Assembly: GCF_037151175.1 (NCBI RefSeq) | Contig: NZ_JBBCOR010000009.1 | Span: 62,001 to 126,000 of the forward strand | Length of the DNA stretch: 64,000 bases | Origin: Asaia sp003994335 | GTDB taxonomy: Bacteria > Pseudomonadota > Alphaproteobacteria > Acetobacterales > Acetobacteraceae | Direction of reading: 5' to 3' | Part shown: piece by piece, positions 1 through 8,486 of the stretch | Numbering within the stretch: position 1 is the first letter of the stretch | Layout: every line of letters begins with the position of its first letter | Program-made: the position numbers and the translations under genes | The notes under the pieces: model-generated | Told to the model about the DNA's origin: nothing | Seen by the model: the letters and a program-made list of their open reading frames with translations, nothing else | Database searches by the model: none

Positions 1-498
1 GGCCAGATTATCCTCCAGATGCCAGTTATCCGTGATCCGTCCGCCGGTTACCCTCAGCAGATCGGTTGCGATGAAATGGATCGTCTGGCCCCGTCCAAGA
101 TGCCCCCCCATCGAGCCGGTAAAATGACCGTCAAAATGCATGTGTACAGTGACATAGGGTCCCGACAAGACCATCCGTGTCACGGTCACCTGAAGGTCTG
201 GAATCGCTTTCAGGAACTCCCGGGCGGCAAGGGCCGGCCCCTCTGGGCCGGCAACGCGGCCCGGCGGCGGCGTATGATCAACGAAACTTGGCGCGATAGC
301 CCGTCTCAAAAGAGACCGGTCTCCAGTATTCCAGAAATCATAAAATGCGCGTGCCGCCTCAAGCGTTTCCCGCGCGTCTTCGGGTCGCTGCGGCGCTGGA
401 AGCACGATCCCTGTGATGATAGCAGGAGTGCCGACAGGTGCAGCACGCGCGTAGGCAGGAAGCGCCGACAGTGTGAGGGCGAAGAGGATCTTGCGCAT
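1..498 (-). CDS. SnoaL-like (ester cyclase family) exported protein, 3' end cut by window edge
   Basis: The reading frame is open from an ATG at 498 down to base 1, giving 166 codons with no stop, so the C-terminus lies outside the window. The first ~20 residues form a signal peptide (MRKILFALTLSALPAYARA, cleavage before AP). The mature part reads like a SnoaL/NTF2-fold protein: helix with ARAFYDFWNTGD, then VDHTPPPG, FLKAIPDLQVTV, and GRITDNWHLEDN, the last two being typical of the polyketide-cyclase-like SnoaL family. The ATG lies 3 bases after the TGA of the SDR gene, so translation is probably coupled. The substrate cannot be told. Seen: frame, signal peptide, motifs. Inferred: family and export. 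Confidence 0.75.
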   Translation of the reverse strand, partial: MRKILFALTLSALPAYARAAPVGTPAIITGIVLPAPQRPEDARETLEAARAFYDFWNTGDRSLLRRAIAPSFVDHTPPPGRVAGPEGPALAAREFLKAIPDLQVTVTRMVLSGPYVTVHMHFDGHFTGSMGGHLGRGQTIHFIATDLLRVTGGRITDNWHLEDNLA

Positions 499-501
499 GA
501 G

Positions 502-1218
502 TCAGCCTATCGCTCCGCCACCATCTACACGCACCGTAGAGCCCGTGGCGAAGCCGTTACGCATTACAAACAGGATCGCCTGCGCGATATCGTCAGCGTT
601 GCCCACCCGTCCTGCCGGAAGGTGCTCCCCTGCCCGCGCGAACATGGCGGCGCGCTTGCCCTCGTCCATCTTGGCCCAAAGTGGCGTATCAATAAGCCCC
701 GGCGAGACCGCATTCACGCGGATGGGTGACAGTTCGAGCGCCAACCCACGAACCAACCCTTCAAGAGCAGCATTGATCGCCCCCTGGAGTACGGAGGATG
801 CGGAGGGGCGAACGCTCAGGAACCCTGACACCAGGGTCAGGCTGCCCGAAGCCGAGAGCCGTGCCGCCTTGGCGACGTGATAAGCCCCCCAGAATTTGCT
901 ATCAACCGCCTGACGGGCTTCGTGCATCGACAGGCTCCTTATCGGCCCGCTGGGTGTCTGCGCTGCCGAGATGACGATGTGATCCCATTCGGGATATGCG
1001 TTGAAGAAGGCTGCGACAGCATCGAAGTCTCTTATATCGAGCACCGTGCATCGGCAGGCGTCACCAAGCTCGGCGCGAGCACTTTCGAGTTTCTCCAAAG
1101 AGCGGGATACGATCGTGACAAGCGCCCCCTTCATCAGGGCGGTCCGGGCGGCCGCGAGCCCAATGCCCGAACTGCCACCGATGACAAGAATCCGCTTACC
1201 GTTTAGGTCGTAGGTCAT
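502..1218 (-). CDS. SDR-family protein lacking the catalytic Tyr/Lys pair
   Basis: A short-chain dehydrogenase/reductase fold protein of 238 residues. The nucleotide-binding glycine motif GGSSGIG is near residue 15, followed by SRS for cofactor choice and a VSPGLIDTPLW segment after the active site. The ATG at 1218 is preceded by GAGGAAC; the longer open frame upstream has no SDR character. The expected YxxxK is missing: after the serine of LVSG the chain reads PSASSVLQGAINAALEG with no Tyr or Lys at the usual spacing. A classical hydride-transfer mechanism is therefore doubtful, though related family members with this sequence type exist. It sits between a polysaccharide deacetylase gene (28-base gap) and the SnoaL gene (3-base gap), in one likely operon. 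Confidence 0.85.
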   Translation of the reverse strand: MTYDLNGKRILVIGGSSGIGLAAARTALMKGALVTIVSRSLEKLESARAELGDACRCTVLDIRDFDAVAAFFNAYPEWDHIVISAAQTPSGPIRSLSMHEARQAVDSKFWGAYHVAKAARLSASGSLTLVSGFLSVRPSASSVLQGAINAALEGLVRGLALELSPIRVNAVSPGLIDTPLWAKMDEGKRAAMFARAGEHLPAGRVGNADDIAQAILFVMRNGFATGSTVRVDGGGAIG

Positions 1219-1246
1219 GGGAATAGTTCCTCGAAGTGCGGTCATT

Positions 1247-2269
1247 TCAGGACAAAGTTCCGGGCAGGCCGGTGACAAGGGGGGAGCCGCGATGCAGCAC
1301 CGGGGTGACTGATCGTGTGGCGAGGGCGTGTCGGGCAATCTCGTCCTTGCGGGCGAACCAGACACCGGGCTTGCTGCGCGCGTAAGTGAGGAAACGATCA
1401 AGCGCCCTCACCCGCCCTGCATGGCCCGAAATCCGGTCATGCAGGCTGATCACCATCATGCGGCGGCGCGTTGCGCCCTCGTCATAAAGCTGATCGAACT
1501 CGTCCTTCAATGCCTGCTCATAAGCCCCCGGATCCCACCCCTGGAAGGGGAAGGAAACGATGTCGTTCATGTGGAATGTATAGGGGACTGTCACGAAATC
1601 GCGGCCTCGCACCGGAATGATAAACGGCTCATCATGGCTCGGCTCATCGATATGGTAGAGAAAACCGAGCTCCTGCAGGCTTTCGAGGAAATGCACCGAA
1701 TTACGCATCCAGTAGGCATTCCACCCTACGGCTCGCTGGCCTGTAATCCGATGGATCGTCTCCACGCTGCTGGCGATGAAGCGTTTCTCCTCATCGGGCG
1801 ATAGCTGATAGGAGTTCTCCCAGCGACGACCATGGGCAGCGGCCTCATGGCCACGCCTGACGATCTCCCTCGCGAGGTCAGGTGCGGTCTCGACAGCATC
1901 GCCAATCATGAACGAACTGAGCTTGATCTCGTGTCTGTCCATCAGATCGAGCAGCCGCGGTATGCCCTCGTAATGTCCATAGGCGAAAAACGCATTGGTT
2001 GGCAGATCCGGGACATGCTGTGCGATCGGGTCAGGAATGACCCCGCCGGCGCCCGAGATCGGCTGACCGCCCCCCTCGAACATGAGAGACAGGCTGATGG
2101 CGAGCCGCGCTCGATCCGGCCAGAAGTCGCCTTCCTTCTGTTCCGACGGTATTGCTGCGCGGGCCTGCCCTGTGCGCTCGGCCAGCCCCGCTCCTGCTGC
2201 TGCGCCGCCCGCCATCATCAGGCTGCGGCGGGAAAGGGCATACTTATTCCGGGCTTCTGTCTCGGCCAT
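1247..2269 (-). CDS. Exported polysaccharide deacetylase family protein (PuuE/NodB-like), Tat signal
   Basis: 340 residues. The N-terminus carries a twin-arginine signal (SRRSLMMAGGAAAGAGLA, residues ~13-30), so the protein is probably exported folded. The body is a NodB-type TIM-barrel deacetylase related to the PuuE/allantoinase-like branch: ISLSLMFEGGG replaces the usual catalytic Asp pair, HEAAAHGRRWENSY supplies the metal His, and VISLHDRISGHAGR is the C-terminal His motif. The ATG at 2269 follows GGAGGAGAAACGCATC. It is the first gene of a minus-strand operon with the SDR and SnoaL genes and is divergent from the LysR gene. The substrate is unknown; a cyclic amide or N-acyl group is as likely as a polysaccharide. 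Confidence 0.85.
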   Translation of the reverse strand: MAETEARNKYALSRRSLMMAGGAAAGAGLAERTGQARAAIPSEQKEGDFWPDRARLAISLSLMFEGGGQPISGAGGVIPDPIAQHVPDLPTNAFFAYGHYEGIPRLLDLMDRHEIKLSSFMIGDAVETAPDLAREIVRRGHEAAAHGRRWENSYQLSPDEEKRFIASSVETIHRITGQRAVGWNAYWMRNSVHFLESLQELGFLYHIDEPSHDEPFIIPVRGRDFVTVPYTFHMNDIVSFPFQGWDPGAYEQALKDEFDQLYDEGATRRRMMVISLHDRISGHAGRVRALDRFLTYARSKPGVWFARKDEIARHALATRSVTPVLHRGSPLVTGLPGTLS

Positions 2270-2338
2270 GATGCGTTTCTCCTCCGTTTCTGGTTGAGAA
2301 ATTGCCGTTGCCTTCGTCAGGAGAGTAGCCGTCGGTGA

Positions 2339-2355
2339 GGAGAATGATATTCTCC
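2339..2355. promoter_or_regulatory. Perfect palindrome between deacetylase operon and LysR gene
   Basis: GGAGAAT-GAT-ATTCTCC is a perfect 7-base inverted repeat 15 bases upstream of the lysR start codon, within the 101-base divergent intergenic region. LysR regulators commonly bind such sites and control the divergent operon and themselves, so this is a candidate operator. It overlaps the region just before the Shine-Dalgarno sequence and could also block initiation. Confidence 0.45.
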
Positions 2356-2370
2356 CCTCAGGAGATAATC

Positions 2371-3267
2371 ATGCTCGACGCCCTGTCAGATTTGCGGCTT
2401 TTCACAAGGATCGCGCACCATGGCAGCATCACGGGGGCTGCGCGCGAACTCGGTTTGGCTGTCAACATGGCCAGCAAGCGCTTGGCAGGGCTTGAAAAAC
2501 GGCTTGGCGTCACTCTCTTCATACGCACCACCCGCCAGTCTTCCCTGACGGAGGAAGGCGCTTTCCTGCTTGAACGCGCACACACCATCCTGACGGGGGT
2601 GGGCGATATTGAAGCCCAGTTCATGGAGCGTCGACGCGAGCCCCATGGCCTATTGCGGGTCGGTGCTCCCGCAGCGCTCGGGCGCCGCGTGATCGCCCCT
2701 CTCTGCGCCGCACTGATGGCGCAATGGCCGAATCTGAGGATTGATCTTCATCTGAGCGACCGCATTGCGGGGCTCGTCGATGAATCGCTGGATGTCGTGA
2801 TCCGTATCGGGGCCGTAACTGATTCAAGTTTGCGCATCAGGAAGCTGGCCGATAGCTGCCGCGTGATCGTCGCCAGTCCTGATTATCTCGCCCGATATGG
2901 CACCCCATTGTCGCCAGAGGTGCTATCACGGCATGATGTGCTCCGTTACGGCAGCATCATGGACTGGGAACTGATCGGGCCCGGTGGACGCAGGATGACG
3001 ATACGCCCCTCAGGCAGGCTCTACACTGACAGCGGCGACGTGGCCCATGACTGGGCGCGTATGGGGTTGGGACTGATATTCAAATCCGGCATCGACGTGG
3101 CACAGGACCTGAGCGATGGTACGCTGGTGCGCGTGCTATCCCAATGGCATGGCGAGCCCGCCCCGGTCTCCGCTATCTACCCGGCCGGTCGCCATATGCC
3201 TCACCGACTGCGTGTATTTCTGGAGTTGGTCACTGAGCGCCTTCGGAACGAGGTATACGCGCGCTGA
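2371..3267 (+). CDS. LysR-family transcriptional regulator
   Basis: 298 residues, the usual LysR length. Residues 1-65 form the winged helix-turn-helix (LFTRIAHHGSITGAARELG, then TLFIRTTRQSSLTEEG); the rest is the periplasmic-binding-protein-like effector domain (LLRVGAPAALGRRVIAPLC, DVVIRIG). The ATG at 2371 has AGGAG six bases upstream; an earlier in-frame ATG lacks one. It belongs to the CrgA/YhjC-like group that often controls a neighbouring oxidoreductase. Divergent arrangement suggests that it regulates the deacetylase-SDR-SnoaL operon. The inducer is not evident. Confidence 0.9.
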   Translation: MLDALSDLRLFTRIAHHGSITGAARELGLAVNMASKRLAGLEKRLGVTLFIRTTRQSSLTEEGAFLLERAHTILTGVGDIEAQFMERRREPHGLLRVGAPAALGRRVIAPLCAALMAQWPNLRIDLHLSDRIAGLVDESLDVVIRIGAVTDSSLRIRKLADSCRVIVASPDYLARYGTPLSPEVLSRHDVLRYGSIMDWELIGPGGRRMTIRPSGRLYTDSGDVAHDWARMGLGLIFKSGIDVAQDLSDGTLVRVLSQWHGEPAPVSAIYPAGRHMPHRLRVFLELVTERLRNEVYAR

Positions 3268-3446
3268 CAGGTGTGCTCTCGCTCCGCATCTGGTTCTGTT
3301 GCCTATCGAGACAGAACGCGTTCAGCACCCCATGATCGAATGGCGGCCCAGGTCGCGTTTATCACGCCTCATAGGCAGACGGGCGATCCATCCGGTTCGC
3401 GGCATATCTGGCTTCCCGTTTTCGCTTCAAGGCCCATAGCTGCGCG

Positions 3447-4439
3447 TCATTTGATCGCGACCAGCAGCCTGCCCCGGTGCCGCCCTTCCAGCAAGTCGTT
3501 CGCGGCCGCTTCGACATCGTGCAGCGTGATTTCGTGTGCCAGGGTCTCGAGCACTGCATGATCGACCTGTTCAGACAGGCGTCGCCACGCTTCCACTCTG
3601 AGGGCGCGCGGACAATACACGCTGTCGATTCCGATCAGGGAAACGCCACGGAGAATGAAGGGAGCCACTGTTGCCGGGAATGCCATGCCAGCGGCCAGCC
3701 CGCATGCCGTCACGACCCCGCGCGCTGCCATTGCCGCACAAATATTGGCAAGTATCTGCCCGCCCGCCGTGTCGACCGCGCCTGCCCATCGCTCATGCGC
3801 GAGAGGTTTGCCCGGTTGGGTGAACATGGTGCGTTCAAGAATTTCTGAAGCACCCAGTGAGCGCAGCCACGTGCCATGCTCTGGTCGCCCGGTCACAGCC
3901 TCGACCTGATAACCGAGACGGGAAAGCAGCATGACCGCGATACTGCCGACACCACCTGACGCTCCCGAGACGATGACAGGCCCGCTGCCGGGTAGGATCC
4001 CATGGCGCTCAAGTGCCATGACGCACAACATGGCGGTGTAACCCGCTGTGCCGATTATCATCGACTGACGGGGTGACAAGGTGTCGGTCAGGTGAACCAG
4101 CCAGTCGCCTGACACGCGCGCCATGCCGGATAATCCGCCCCAGTGCTTTTCACCCAACCCCCAGCCATTAAGCACGACACGATCACCCGATGAGAAGGCG
4201 GGATCATCACTGCGCGTCACCGTGCCAGCAAGGTCAATGCCCGGTACCATGGGGAAATGTCGGATGACGGGCGCGCGCCCCGTGATTGCCAGCGCATCCT
4301 TGTAATTGAGCGCGGAATACGCGACTTGAACGGTCACGTTCCCCGCAGGAAGGTCGCTTTCACGCATCTGGCGCAGCGTGACTTCCTGCCGGCCCGTTTC
4401 ATCCCTCGTGATCACGAGGGCGGGGAAATCCAATGCCAT
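3447..4439 (-). CDS. acuI: Acrylyl-CoA reductase / YhdH-AcuI family quinone oxidoreductase
   Basis: 330 residues, the usual length of the YhdH/AcuI branch of the medium-chain dehydrogenases, which reduce acryloyl-CoA with NADPH and lack the catalytic zinc. Visible marks: YSALNYKDALAITG near residue 45, PGIDLAGTV, the family-typical LNGWGLGEKHWGGLSG, and the Rossmann motif VSGASGGVGSIAV near residue 155. The ATG follows GAGGAACAGGTTC. It lies 24 bases after the HxlR stop on the same strand, so the two could be co-transcribed. The likely role is detoxification of acryloyl-CoA or similar enoyl compounds. Function is inferred from family only. Confidence 0.88.
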   Translation of the reverse strand: MALDFPALVITRDETGRQEVTLRQMRESDLPAGNVTVQVAYSALNYKDALAITGRAPVIRHFPMVPGIDLAGTVTRSDDPAFSSGDRVVLNGWGLGEKHWGGLSGMARVSGDWLVHLTDTLSPRQSMIIGTAGYTAMLCVMALERHGILPGSGPVIVSGASGGVGSIAVMLLSRLGYQVEAVTGRPEHGTWLRSLGASEILERTMFTQPGKPLAHERWAGAVDTAGGQILANICAAMAARGVVTACGLAAGMAFPATVAPFILRGVSLIGIDSVYCPRALRVEAWRRLSEQVDHAVLETLAHEITLHDVEAAANDLLEGRHRGRLLVAIK

Positions 4440-4463
4440 GAACCTGTTCCTCTTCGCGAGAGA

Positions 4464-4859
4464 TCACTGCGTTTCAGACACAGCCTCGATCTGTTCGGGA
4501 GCCACCGGGGCTCTTTTCGATTTGCCGAAGCCCGTATGAGCGTCGCCCCAGCTCTTGAGCGCGAGAATCACGGGCTCGAGCGTCCTGCCACGCCCCGTGA
4601 GGCTGTATTCCACCTTGGGGGGGACTTGCGGATAAATCTCCCGATGGATGAACCCGTCCTCCTCAAGTTCCCGGAGTTGCATTGTGAGCATACGCTGCGT
4701 TGCGTTGGGCAAAAGCTTGCGCAGGGCGTTGAAACGCAGCGTACCCTGCAGAAGATGGAACAGGATCACCCCCTTCCATTTTCCATCAATCAATTCGAGC
4801 GTGGCCTCGACCGCGCAGCCGGGGCTGCAATCGAGGCGCTTGTGGCGGATGCGGGGCAT
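4464..4859 (-). CDS. HxlR-family transcriptional regulator
   Basis: 131 residues from the ATG at 4859, normal for HxlR winged-helix regulators; the longer frame upstream would run into the promoter region of the divergent gene. Family marks: CSPGCAVEATLELIDGKWKG near the N-terminus, where a cysteine often senses electrophiles or oxidants, then RFNALRKLLPNATQRMLTMQL (recognition helix) and EYSLTGRGRTLEPV. The gene is divergent from a zinc-type dehydrogenase gene with about 100 bases between start codons. HxlR/YodB/QorR proteins often control adjacent quinone-oxidoreductase genes, which fits both neighbours here. Confidence 0.9.
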   Translation of the reverse strand: MPRIRHKRLDCSPGCAVEATLELIDGKWKGVILFHLLQGTLRFNALRKLLPNATQRMLTMQLRELEEDGFIHREIYPQVPPKVEYSLTGRGRTLEPVILALKSWGDAHTGFGKSKRAPVAPEQIEAVSETQ

Positions 4860-4875
4860 GACGGTATCATTTCCG

Positions 4876-4891
4876 ATACTATGAACAGTAT
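4876..4891. promoter_or_regulatory. Candidate HxlR operator (ATACT-N6-AGTAT)
   Basis: ATACT-ATGAAC-AGTAT is an inverted repeat lying between the divergent HxlR and dehydrogenase start codons. HxlR dimers bind short AT-rich inverted repeats of this type. Position and symmetry are seen; binding is inferred. Confidence 0.4.
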
Positions 4892-4959
4892 ATGTGCGTT
4901 CTTGCGCTTGAGAAGTATAAGACCTCATCTCTGCTTCATACAACCATGGAGCAGAGATC

Positions 4960-5994
4960 ATGCGTGCAATTGGTTTTCAGTCGCCCCATTCGAACGGGAG
5001 GGCGCCGACATTGCAGGATATCGTCCTGCCCGATCCCGTTCCGACCGGGCGTGATATCCTGGTCGAGATTCGCGCAATTTCGGTCAATCCTGTCGACGTG
5101 AAAATGCGGGCGGGTGCCAGACCGGCCCCGGGCGAATATCGCGTTCTCGGCTGGGATGCCGCGGGCATCGTCAGGGCAATCGGTCCCCTCGTGCGTGGCT
5201 TCGCGATTGGCGACGAGGTTTTCTACGCGGGAGACCTACAGCGTCCCGGCACAAATGCCGAAAGGCATCTGGTCGATGAGCGTATCGTTGGTCGCAAACC
5301 TCAAAGCCTGGACTGGGCGCAGTCAGCCGCCCTGCCTCTCACCGCGCTGACCGCCTGGGAGATGCTGTTCGATCGGCTGGAGATCCGTCGTGACGTTCCG
5401 GGCACGCACCCTTCCCTGCTCATCATCGGCGGCGCTGGGGGTGTCGGTTCGATGGCTATCCAGCTTGCGCGTGCCCTTACCGATATTACCGTCATCGCCA
5501 CGGCCTCTCGCCCTGAAACGAAGGATTGGGTACAGGACCTTGGAGCGCATCATGTTATCGATCACCGCAAGCCGCTTGCTCCGCAGGTGGTGGCGCTGCA
5601 ATCCGGTGCGCCGGGTTATGTCTTCTCCACAACAGCGACAACCCAACATTACGCCGATATCATCGAGCTTCTGGCGCCTCAGGGTCATTTCGGGGTGATT
5701 GACGATCCGACTGAGCTCAACGCCATCGCGCTCAAGCGCAAAAGCCTCTCGCTGCATTGGGAGTCCATGTTCACGCGATCGTTGTTCACGACCGCTGATA
5801 TGGATCATCAGGGTAAAATTCTGAACGAGATCGCATCGCTCATCGATGCACGGCGCCTGCGCACAACGCTGGGCGAGCATTTCGGCCTCATCAATGCGGA
5901 AAATCTGCAGCATGCACACGCCTTGATCGAAAGCGGCCGCGCCCGGGGAAAAATCGTGCTCGAAGGCTTTGCAAGTGGGGAAGATGGGGCATGA
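4960..5994 (+). CDS. Zinc-type alcohol dehydrogenase-like / quinone oxidoreductase (MDR superfamily)
   Basis: 344 residues. N-terminal GroES-like domain (ILVEIRAISVNPVDVKMRAG), GWDAAGIV, and a Rossmann fold with LIIGGAGGVGSMAIQLA near residue 150. The structural-zinc cysteines of true alcohol dehydrogenases are absent, so this is the YogA/ZADH-like, zinc-free subgroup despite its common name. The ATG at 4960 is preceded by GGAG. It is divergently arranged with the HxlR gene, as often seen for redox-stress quinone reductases. It probably reduces quinones or enones with NADPH; the specific substrate is unknown. Confidence 0.88.
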   Translation: MRAIGFQSPHSNGRAPTLQDIVLPDPVPTGRDILVEIRAISVNPVDVKMRAGARPAPGEYRVLGWDAAGIVRAIGPLVRGFAIGDEVFYAGDLQRPGTNAERHLVDERIVGRKPQSLDWAQSAALPLTALTAWEMLFDRLEIRRDVPGTHPSLLIIGGAGGVGSMAIQLARALTDITVIATASRPETKDWVQDLGAHHVIDHRKPLAPQVVALQSGAPGYVFSTTATTQHYADIIELLAPQGHFGVIDDPTELNAIALKRKSLSLHWESMFTRSLFTTADMDHQGKILNEIASLIDARRLRTTLGEHFGLINAENLQHAHALIESGRARGKIVLEGFASGEDGA

Positions 5995-6332
5995 GTGACG
6001 GCGCGGCCGATCTGGAAGGAAGATGGCAAGCACCAGGTGATACGCGCCTGTCAGCATAAAGGGCGGTCTCCATCACGCCCTATGCCCCCTTCCAGCAGAA
6101 ATCCACATCTTGTGGCGACGTGGCGATGAGTTTCGGTATAGCGGTGAGAGCGCTTTTCGGCGCGTGGAGAGCGGGGCTGAAGACCCGCCCAACCCGGGCC
6201 GAGATAGCGGTGACAACCGGCCTGCGTCATCTTGACGGGCTTGTTGCTACAGCGAAAGACACGGGCGGGGCGGTATGTCGGAGGCAGATCGCCACAGCCC
6301 TCCCAACTCTTCTCGAGAGAGAGGCTATCAGC
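5995..6332. other. Gene-free stretch between dehydrogenase and cupin genes
   Basis: I see no convincing gene. An open frame continues upstream of the cupin start but has no recognisable protein character. AGGGCG at 6060-6065 pairs with CGCCCT at 6076-6081, a weak hairpin that could end the dehydrogenase transcript. Confidence 0.4.
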
Positions 6333-6755
6333 ATGACAAATGGCTCCAATTTCCCCGCCGGCGGTCGGTTCGACCTTCACGCCGTCGCCAGCGACTTCCC
6401 GCAAACATCGGAGACGATGTTGCTGGACACCTATCTCACCGACAGCCCGATCCGCAGCATCCGATTGTTCAAGGTCTATCAAGCTGTGCCAGCGCATTAT
6501 CACACTGGATGTGACGAGATCCTGTACGTGCTCTCGGGCGGCGGAACGTTCTGGATCGATGATCCAATGACCGAAGCCGCATTCGCTCCGGGCCAGCTTC
6601 TCGTCTTTCCCAGAAGAGCGGTTCATGCTCTTCCGGCACTTACCGATGCTTCTACGGTTTTCCTCGCAATCGATACGCCCCGTCGCGTTCAGGACGATGT
6701 TACCTTTATTGATACGACAAACGACACTCGCCCGATTTTCACCGCCGGAATATAA
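6333..6755 (+). CDS. Small cupin-domain protein
   Basis: 140 residues forming a single cupin barrel. Motif 1 is PAHYHTGCDEILYVLSGGG and motif 2 is FAPGQLLVFPRRAVHAL, which together supply the His/His/Glu/His metal ligands. The ATG at 6333 was chosen because the cupin homology begins directly after it and the upstream extension is not protein-like; a GAGAG stretch lies upstream. The neighbour downstream is a convergent AraC regulator. Cupins this small are dioxygenases, isomerases or sugar-binding proteins; the reaction cannot be deduced. Confidence 0.8.
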   Translation: MTNGSNFPAGGRFDLHAVASDFPQTSETMLLDTYLTDSPIRSIRLFKVYQAVPAHYHTGCDEILYVLSGGGTFWIDDPMTEAAFAPGQLLVFPRRAVHALPALTDASTVFLAIDTPRRVQDDVTFIDTTNDTRPIFTAGI

Positions 6756-6912
6756 GTTCGTTTTCCGGCTTCATAACGGAACGGACCGTCGGACTCAGAC
6801 TCTTATCCGTTCTCTGCACTACGCCATTCTGGATGGGTTCACGCAGTTTGACAGAGCGAGGAAGCTTCTCTTGCCTGCGCCGACGGCGCTGGCTTGCCGG
6901 TCATGCCAATCC

Positions 6913-7689
6913 TCAGGCATCGCCTTGGTCGATTGATCTGAAAAGGGCGCTCGGGCTAAGCCCGGTCATCTTGCGACAAAGGTTGAAGAAACTCGAGGGG
7001 CTCTCGTATCCTAGGCGATACGCTGTCTCGGTTATGGATATGCCCTCTGACATCAGAGCACACCCTCTGAGGATGCGGGCGCACTGCATCCAGGCTCCGG
7101 GCGCCATCCCGGTTTCCGACCTGAACCGACGCGTGAAGCTCCTCCGAGACATCCTGCAGCGCTGCGCGAGTGCGTCGAGCGAAAGTTGTTCTTCACTCTC
7201 CCGGGCCCATTCCGACATCACAGCGCGCATGATGACGTGAGCAGGCATGGGCAGAATGAGCGGTCGCGTCACGGCACGGGTCATCTCATCCGATACGAGA
7301 GCGAGCCTGTGGCGATCGAGCGGCCTATCGGGCAAGCCCAAGGAAGCCTCCTCCGCCCAACGTTCCATAATTGCGCAGAGGAGCGGCGTGACGCTGAAAG
7401 CAAGCGGTACGGGGGGACAGAAGTCTCGAGAGAGATCGGTTGAGATATAGACCTTGATACCATCCGCCGCACAGAGCGCACCGCCATGAGGCATGGCGGG
7501 CGGCACCCAATAGGCCTGTCCTGCCGGGATCAACCAGCGTGCGTCTGTGGACGCCGATACAAGGTGACCCGCCTTGACGATATAAATCTCGCCATGGGGA
7601 TGGCGATGAGCCGCGATCTCGTCGCTGCGCGCGCGGTCCTGCCGGGAGATCAGCGCGCAGCCAATCGGTAGATAGTCGAGCGTTTCCAG
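6913..7689 (-). CDS. AraC-family transcriptional regulator with cupin sensor; probable non-ATG start
   Basis: The C-terminal ~100 residues are two AraC helix-turn-helix motifs (LSLDALAQRCRMSRRSFTRR, then ISITETAYRLGYESPSSF). Upstream the frame encodes an N-terminal cupin sensor: AHRHPHGEIYIVKAGHLV and IPAGQAYWVPPAMPHGG. The frame has no ATG. A TTG at 7533 would cut the cupin in half. Protein-like sequence extends back to about 7689, where CTG is preceded by GGAGG with a six-base spacer; an in-frame stop occurs at 7731. I therefore place the start at the CTG, giving 258 residues, normal for this family. A frameshift from the out-of-frame ATG at 7702 is the alternative. It is convergent with the cupin gene and divergent from the lipoprotein gene. 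Confidence 0.75.
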   Translation of the reverse strand: METLDYLPIGCALISRQDRARSDEIAAHRHPHGEIYIVKAGHLVSASTDARWLIPAGQAYWVPPAMPHGGALCAADGIKVYISTDLSRDFCPPVPLAFSVTPLLCAIMERWAEEASLGLPDRPLDRHRLALVSDEMTRAVTRPLILPMPAHVIMRAVMSEWARESEEQLSLDALAQRCRMSRRSFTRRFRSETGMAPGAWMQCARILRGCALMSEGISITETAYRLGYESPSSFFNLCRKMTGLSPSALFRSIDQGDA

Positions 7690-7781
7690 AGCAAGCCTCC
7701 ATATCGCGTTTGGCCCAATCCGAACGAATTATGGCCCCGCAATGTTATCGGGTCGCTGGCAATGGCGCGATAGTGGTCCGC

Positions 7782-8486
7782 ATGAAATACGCACCTCCCA
7801 ACAATGTTTCTTCATCTCTCTTCCTCTTCACCATGCCGTTGATCTGCCTGCTATCAGGCTGTGCAGGCACCCATATACGGGCCGAGGAAATGAGTGCGGC
7901 ACAACTCAAACTTGCTCAGCCTCATAGCGTTGCGGTCTCGATTATCGACGAAAGCCCTGTGCCCCGCAGGCCGACACGGATCACCACTCACGCGCATGAT
8001 GTTGCCTTGGCGGAACACGCGCTTGCAAAGGATCTTGCGCAGATATTGGCGTCGCGGCGGTTGAGCGTTGTCGGTCCCGGTGATCAGGCAGACCTCGTGC
8101 TCGTATGTGCCGTGACCGACGTACGCAGCGGCAGCACAATGGCGAGACTTCTTGTCGGGTATGGTGCGGGCAAGGCCGTGCTTGGAACCAGAATCACGAT
8201 TTCGGCTCCACGAGCATCCAACGAGCCCTTGCTCGCTTTCGGGACGAACAGCACGACTGGTGCCATGCCGGGAGCCGGAATTGGGGTTATGTCTGCGGCA
8301 GGTGCCGCAGGAACGGCAGTGCATATGATCGGCCCCCTATTGGGTGTCCCCGGAACACTTCGACAAGGCTTGGCTCAGGAGGCACGGCAGACATCCGCGC
8401 GGATCGATGACGAATTGGCGAAGCTCTTTGACAAGCAAGGGTGGGTCTATCCTCGCCCGCCTGCGTCTTTTCCAAGCAGATCATGA
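7782..8486 (+). CDS. DUF4410-like lipoprotein
   Basis: 234 residues from the ATG at 7782. A short positively charged start is followed by a hydrophobic stretch and a lipobox LLSGC, so the protein is probably lipidated and outer-membrane or periplasmic. The mature part has SVAVSIIDESPVPRRPTRI, DLAQILASRRLSVV and DLVLVCAVTDVRSGSTMARL, the pattern of DUF4410 proteins, which resemble outer-membrane-associated lipoproteins with a glycine-rich segment (GAMPGAGIGVMSAAGAAG). No function is established for the family. It is monocistronic. Confidence 0.7.
   Translation: MKYAPPNNVSSSLFLFTMPLICLLSGCAGTHIRAEEMSAAQLKLAQPHSVAVSIIDESPVPRRPTRITTHAHDVALAEHALAKDLAQILASRRLSVVGPGDQADLVLVCAVTDVRSGSTMARLLVGYGAGKAVLGTRITISAPRASNEPLLAFGTNSTTGAMPGAGIGVMSAAGAAGTAVHMIGPLLGVPGTLRQGLAQEARQTSARIDDELAKLFDKQGWVYPRPPASFPSRS

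Noticed and set aside
19..729. Plus-strand frame of 236 codons at the window start
   Set aside because: Antisense to the SnoaL and SDR genes, which have clear motifs; the plus-strand product is Arg/Pro-rich shadow sequence.
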